Source: Pristionchus mayeri (Eukaryota > Nematoda > Chromadorea > Rhabditida > Neodiplogasteridae). Taken from it: DNA of 64,000 nt. The stretch spans positions 18,228,001-18,292,000 of the forward strand of contig BTRK01000004.1 in NCBI GenBank assembly GCA_036245805.1. Reading direction: 5' to 3'. The position numbers and the translations under genes are program-made. Shown piece after piece: positions 61,106 through 64,000 of the stretch; within the stretch, counting starts at the first letter, position 1; the number at the start of each line of letters is the position of its first letter. The notes under the pieces were generated by a model. The model worked only from the letters and a program-made list of their open reading frames with translations, had not been told where the DNA came from and did not search any database.

Positions 61106-61235
61106 GTGCAGCAAAAACGAAATATTGGGCATTTCAATTTTCAATCGTATCAAAATATACAATTTTTGAAACGACATTTCCAACACTCACCATGAAGAAA
61201 TTCGTCAGTTTCGCACCACCACAACAACTCACACT

Positions 61236-61238
61236 AAT

Positions 61239-61270
<32 letters not shown>

Positions 61271-61272
61271 AT
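61236..61272. repeat. (AAT)n microsatellite, unit 4
   Basis: Copy of the interrupted AAT tract downstream of the unit 3 coiled-coil gene. Confidence 0.9.
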
Positions 61273-62291
61273 TCTACTATCGAACAAATTAATTGACAAT
61301 CATGTGCTGTGTACCGATCTATACACATTTCCTCGTATTAATGTCGTACTTCTTGAGATGGAGAGATTTTTGCAGGGAGGGAACGTAAAGTTGGGATTCA
61401 CCCGTTACTAGTCCTGAACACGTGACCAACATCAAGGGGGTATGGCGAGTGATCATTGGACTTTGATCTCTCGATTCTGAATGTGAAGTTGCCGCATAGC
61501 AACATTCATGTGTTCACGGGTGATCTTCACAAGGGCATTTCCATCGACGTCAAACTCATCTGGGATGAGATGAAGAAGGAAGTAATGTTGTGAAGAAGGG
61601 AGGGAAGAGGGGACAGCGTTTACAAATAACCGTGTTCATTCGATGCTTTATCGCAAAAGCATATGTGCGAGCATAAACCGGCTTGGCTGGATGGCAAATT
61701 GGCTGGTTATCATTTCACACCCCTACACTCATGGTCGTTGTGGTGCATAAATCGCGTGCGAAAATTTGGACGATCAAAGTCTGTTCAGTAGTTCCCAGTT
61801 GCCTCATAATTACAAAATTGCAGAGTAGCTAAATATTTCTCACGTTTAAAGGAGGAGTAAATGCAAAAGCGCGCCCGGTTGGAATATATTTCACCTAGGG
61901 ACGCACTCTCTTCAAGTCGCGTGCTATCTCGCCCCCTTCCCCGAGCTTTCCCTGATCTGCCTCCCAGCCAACTAGCTATAACTTTATTCGGAATGGAGAT
62001 ATCAATGTGAAAATTTCGGAGCTTCTTATCGTTGTGGAGCTCTAGGCAGTGCATATGATAGCTTCAAAAATTGAATTTTGAGTTTACTCCTCCTTTAAAG
62101 GAGGACTGAAGGCAAAGTTCAACTTTGGAGCCTTTAGTAACCGTGTCTAAGCTCCTCTTAACGACTAAAGGCTCCTAAAAAATTTCATTAATATATCTAC
62201 TCTCAAAAGAATTATGATTAGTTGGCTGAGTGCCATGGACGCTTGATGGGCCAGGGAAGTGCGCGAATTTAAATATCTTCAAGTTTTGTCA

Positions 62292-62362
62292 AAAACTGGT
62301 GGGAATCGAACCCGCAACCTTCCGATTACGTGACGACTGCTATACCACTGAGCTATCCTATC
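62292..62362 (-). pseudogene. tRNA-derived pseudogene, unit 4
   Basis: Identical to the unit 1 copy. Confidence 0.7.
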
Positions 62363-62576
62363 GATGCTTTTCTACTTCCTAGCTCGCGCTATGATCTTTG
62401 GAGGGTGGAACCTCCCTTCTATCGATGTAGCTACTTTGCCGAGAGCCCTGCTTTAAATTGCACGAATCAGCTTTAGCTGCAACCCAACATTGAAAAGGCT
62501 CAAGAAACTAAAAAAAATCATATTTCATTCCGATTACATGCAGATGTATAGTCTCCAGAAAAGGGCGATGATTATA

Positions 62577-63933
62577 TGAGGCCGTTTCTCAAAAAATCGA
62601 GCAGATGCTGGCACAGCAAAAATGTCCATTTTCTGAATTTGTGTGTTTTGGGGTTGCCAAGGATGCTAATGACGATAGGCATACTCATTTTGCATGTAAA
62701 CGACTCATTCGTGCCAGAAGATTTTGCGTCGATTTCAGATCTTCTCGAATAACTTCTCTCGTGAAATCGCTGATTACGTGAAAATTATTTCTGGTTCAGA
62801 ACAGGGCGGTGATCATGCCTGTCCACTTCATTTTTCCAAAATTTCATTTTTAAAAATTAATAACGTATAAAATTGGAACCTTTTCGTATGTTAGTTCTGA
62901 GCTTAGCAAATTGGATCGATAGAACCGCCGTGGTGAGAGGATTCCAAATCTACATTTTTAGCCAATAAAACCTCTGGACCTCTTAGTAGCATTACATAAA
63001 GTGGTTTCCAGGCAGAGGAGTGGAGTGCCAATGTACTGCCAGAGGGTCAGCCAGAGGTCGATGCGAGGAGAGACGCGGTAGATCAAGGGAATTAGAGGCG
63101 ATTTACTCACAAAACGTGCCACTTCATTTAATGCTGCTATGAGTTCCAGAGGTTTATTGGCTAAAAATGTAGATTTGGAATTATCTCTTCACAGCGTTTC
63201 TATCGATCCATTTTGCTAAACTCAGAACTCATCTACAAAAAAGTTCCAATTTTATACGCTTTTTTTTCTTAAATTAAATTTTGGGAAAATGAAGCGGGCA
63301 GGCGTGATCACGAATAATTTTCACTTAATTTTAGCGATTTCAGGAGAGAAGTTATTTGAGAAAATCTGAAATCGACGCAACGTCTTCTGGTGCGAATGAG
63401 CCGCCTACATGCAAAATGAATATGCCCATCGTCATCAGTAGGGATGACAATTCGATTATTTCGATTTTTTTCGTCTCAGGAGATCGGTCATATCATGAAA
63501 ATTAGTTCGGAAACATATGGAATAGTTGATTCAGCGGATTCGATATCTATTCAGGATCATTTTTCCATACTTACTTCTTTAAATATGTTAGCATCCTACA
63601 TTTTTATTCGCAAATGCTCCTGCAAGGATGGGTGTTTTTCGCACATTTTCAATTTTTGGAGATACTATGCAAATGATAAATGAAACACCTGCTATTTGAG
63701 CTTAGACATGAGCTAGTAGATGCCATGAACACATTCTTCAAGTAAGTAAGAGCTGACATATACATACTCATTAAATTGTTACAATCGTTTTTCGCATTTT
63801 CTCATCCTTGAATTGTCATCCCTAGTCATCAGCATTCTTGACAACCCCAAAAAAACACAAATTCAGAAAATTGGCATTTTTTTGCTGTGCCAGATCTAAC
63901 CCGATTTGCTCGATTCTTGGACAAACGGCCTCA
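62577..63933. mobile_element. Foldback element 1, unit 4
   Basis: Complete copy just inside the window end, with the nested MITE at 63439-63824. Confidence 0.75.
63439..63824. mobile_element. hAT-type MITE, unit 4
   Basis: Same termini and the same 8-bp duplication. Confidence 0.88.
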
Positions 63934-64000
63934 TAAGTATACAAATTAAAAAGAGACTAAAAACTAAATGTATGTTTTCCTGCCGCAAATTTAGTAGTAT

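Larger units (their letters stand above)
40780..61167. repeat. Tandem array unit 3 (20388 bp)
   Basis: Same content as units 1 and 2 but with about 25 visible differences. Examples are a 3-nt loss near 44801, one A fewer at 50944-50946, one T fewer in the poly-T near 51702, an extra TA near 52590, a 1-nt loss near 54273 and a 2-nt gain near 55131. Most changes are in introns, transposons or intergenic sequence. Confidence 0.97.
61168..64000. repeat. Tandem array unit 4, truncated by window end
   Basis: First 2833 bases of a further unit. It covers the microsatellite, the tRNA-derived pseudogene, the first foldback element with its nested MITE, and part of the region before Str gene 1. Near 63961 it reads AAAACTAAATG like unit 3, but near 63296 it has the GCGGGCAGG of units 1 and 2. 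Confidence 0.97.

Noticed and set aside
1..64000. CRISPR array, prophage or bacterial operon
   Set aside because: The long-period repeats are whole gene blocks, not spacer-repeat units. The genes are intron-containing animal genes.

Overview
The window is animal DNA and almost certainly from a nematode. It has multi-exon genes with 36-70 nt GT..AG introns, chemoreceptor (Str-type 7TM GPCR) genes of nematode type, and a transposon with the hallmarks of nematode Tc4/Tc5 elements (CTNAG target, cysteine-rich C-terminus). Many small exons, moderate GC and Str expansion would fit a diplogastrid such as Pristionchus, but that is inference. No bacterial genes, rRNA or CRISPR are present.

The dominant structure is a tandem array. 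A 20.39-kb unit occurs three full times (1-20390, 20391-40779, 40780-61167) and a fourth copy is cut by the window end (61168-64000). The array continues beyond both edges. By eye, units 1 and 2 differ at about two positions. Unit 3 carries roughly 25 substitutions and small indels. The fourth copy combines unit-1/2 and unit-3 states.

Layout of one unit (unit 1 coordinates; add about 20390 or 40777 for the others): an AAT microsatellite; a degraded exon fragment; a small inverted-repeat element (678-932); a tRNA-derived pseudogene (1125-1195); a foldback element (1410-2766) with a nested hAT-type MITE (2272-2657); Str gene 1 on + (3298-9463), whose intron 1 holds a second 2.1-kb foldback element and whose intron 3 holds a Tc5-like element (6130-8263); remnants of a Sre/Srb-type chemoreceptor on - (9806-10625); a second copy of the exon fragment (11184-11493); Str pseudogene on + (11878-13648); Str gene 2 on - (14755-17854), with a mariner inserted in intron 5 (15985-17218); and a five-exon coiled-coil gene on + (19324-20328).

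Splicing models could be built exon by exon because the three Str paralogs have nearly identical exon lengths (46, 143, 57/60, 71+99 or fused 170, about 121-127, about 189). Str gene 2 (344 aa) and Str gene 1 (327 aa) keep an open frame through all exons in every unit, despite carrying transposons in their introns. The Str pseudogene has shared frameshifts plus a further one in unit 3. The transposon lesions are identical in all units, so they predate the amplification. The biology is a chemoreceptor cluster, invaded by several DNA transposon types, that was then amplified as a block together with a coiled-coil gene.
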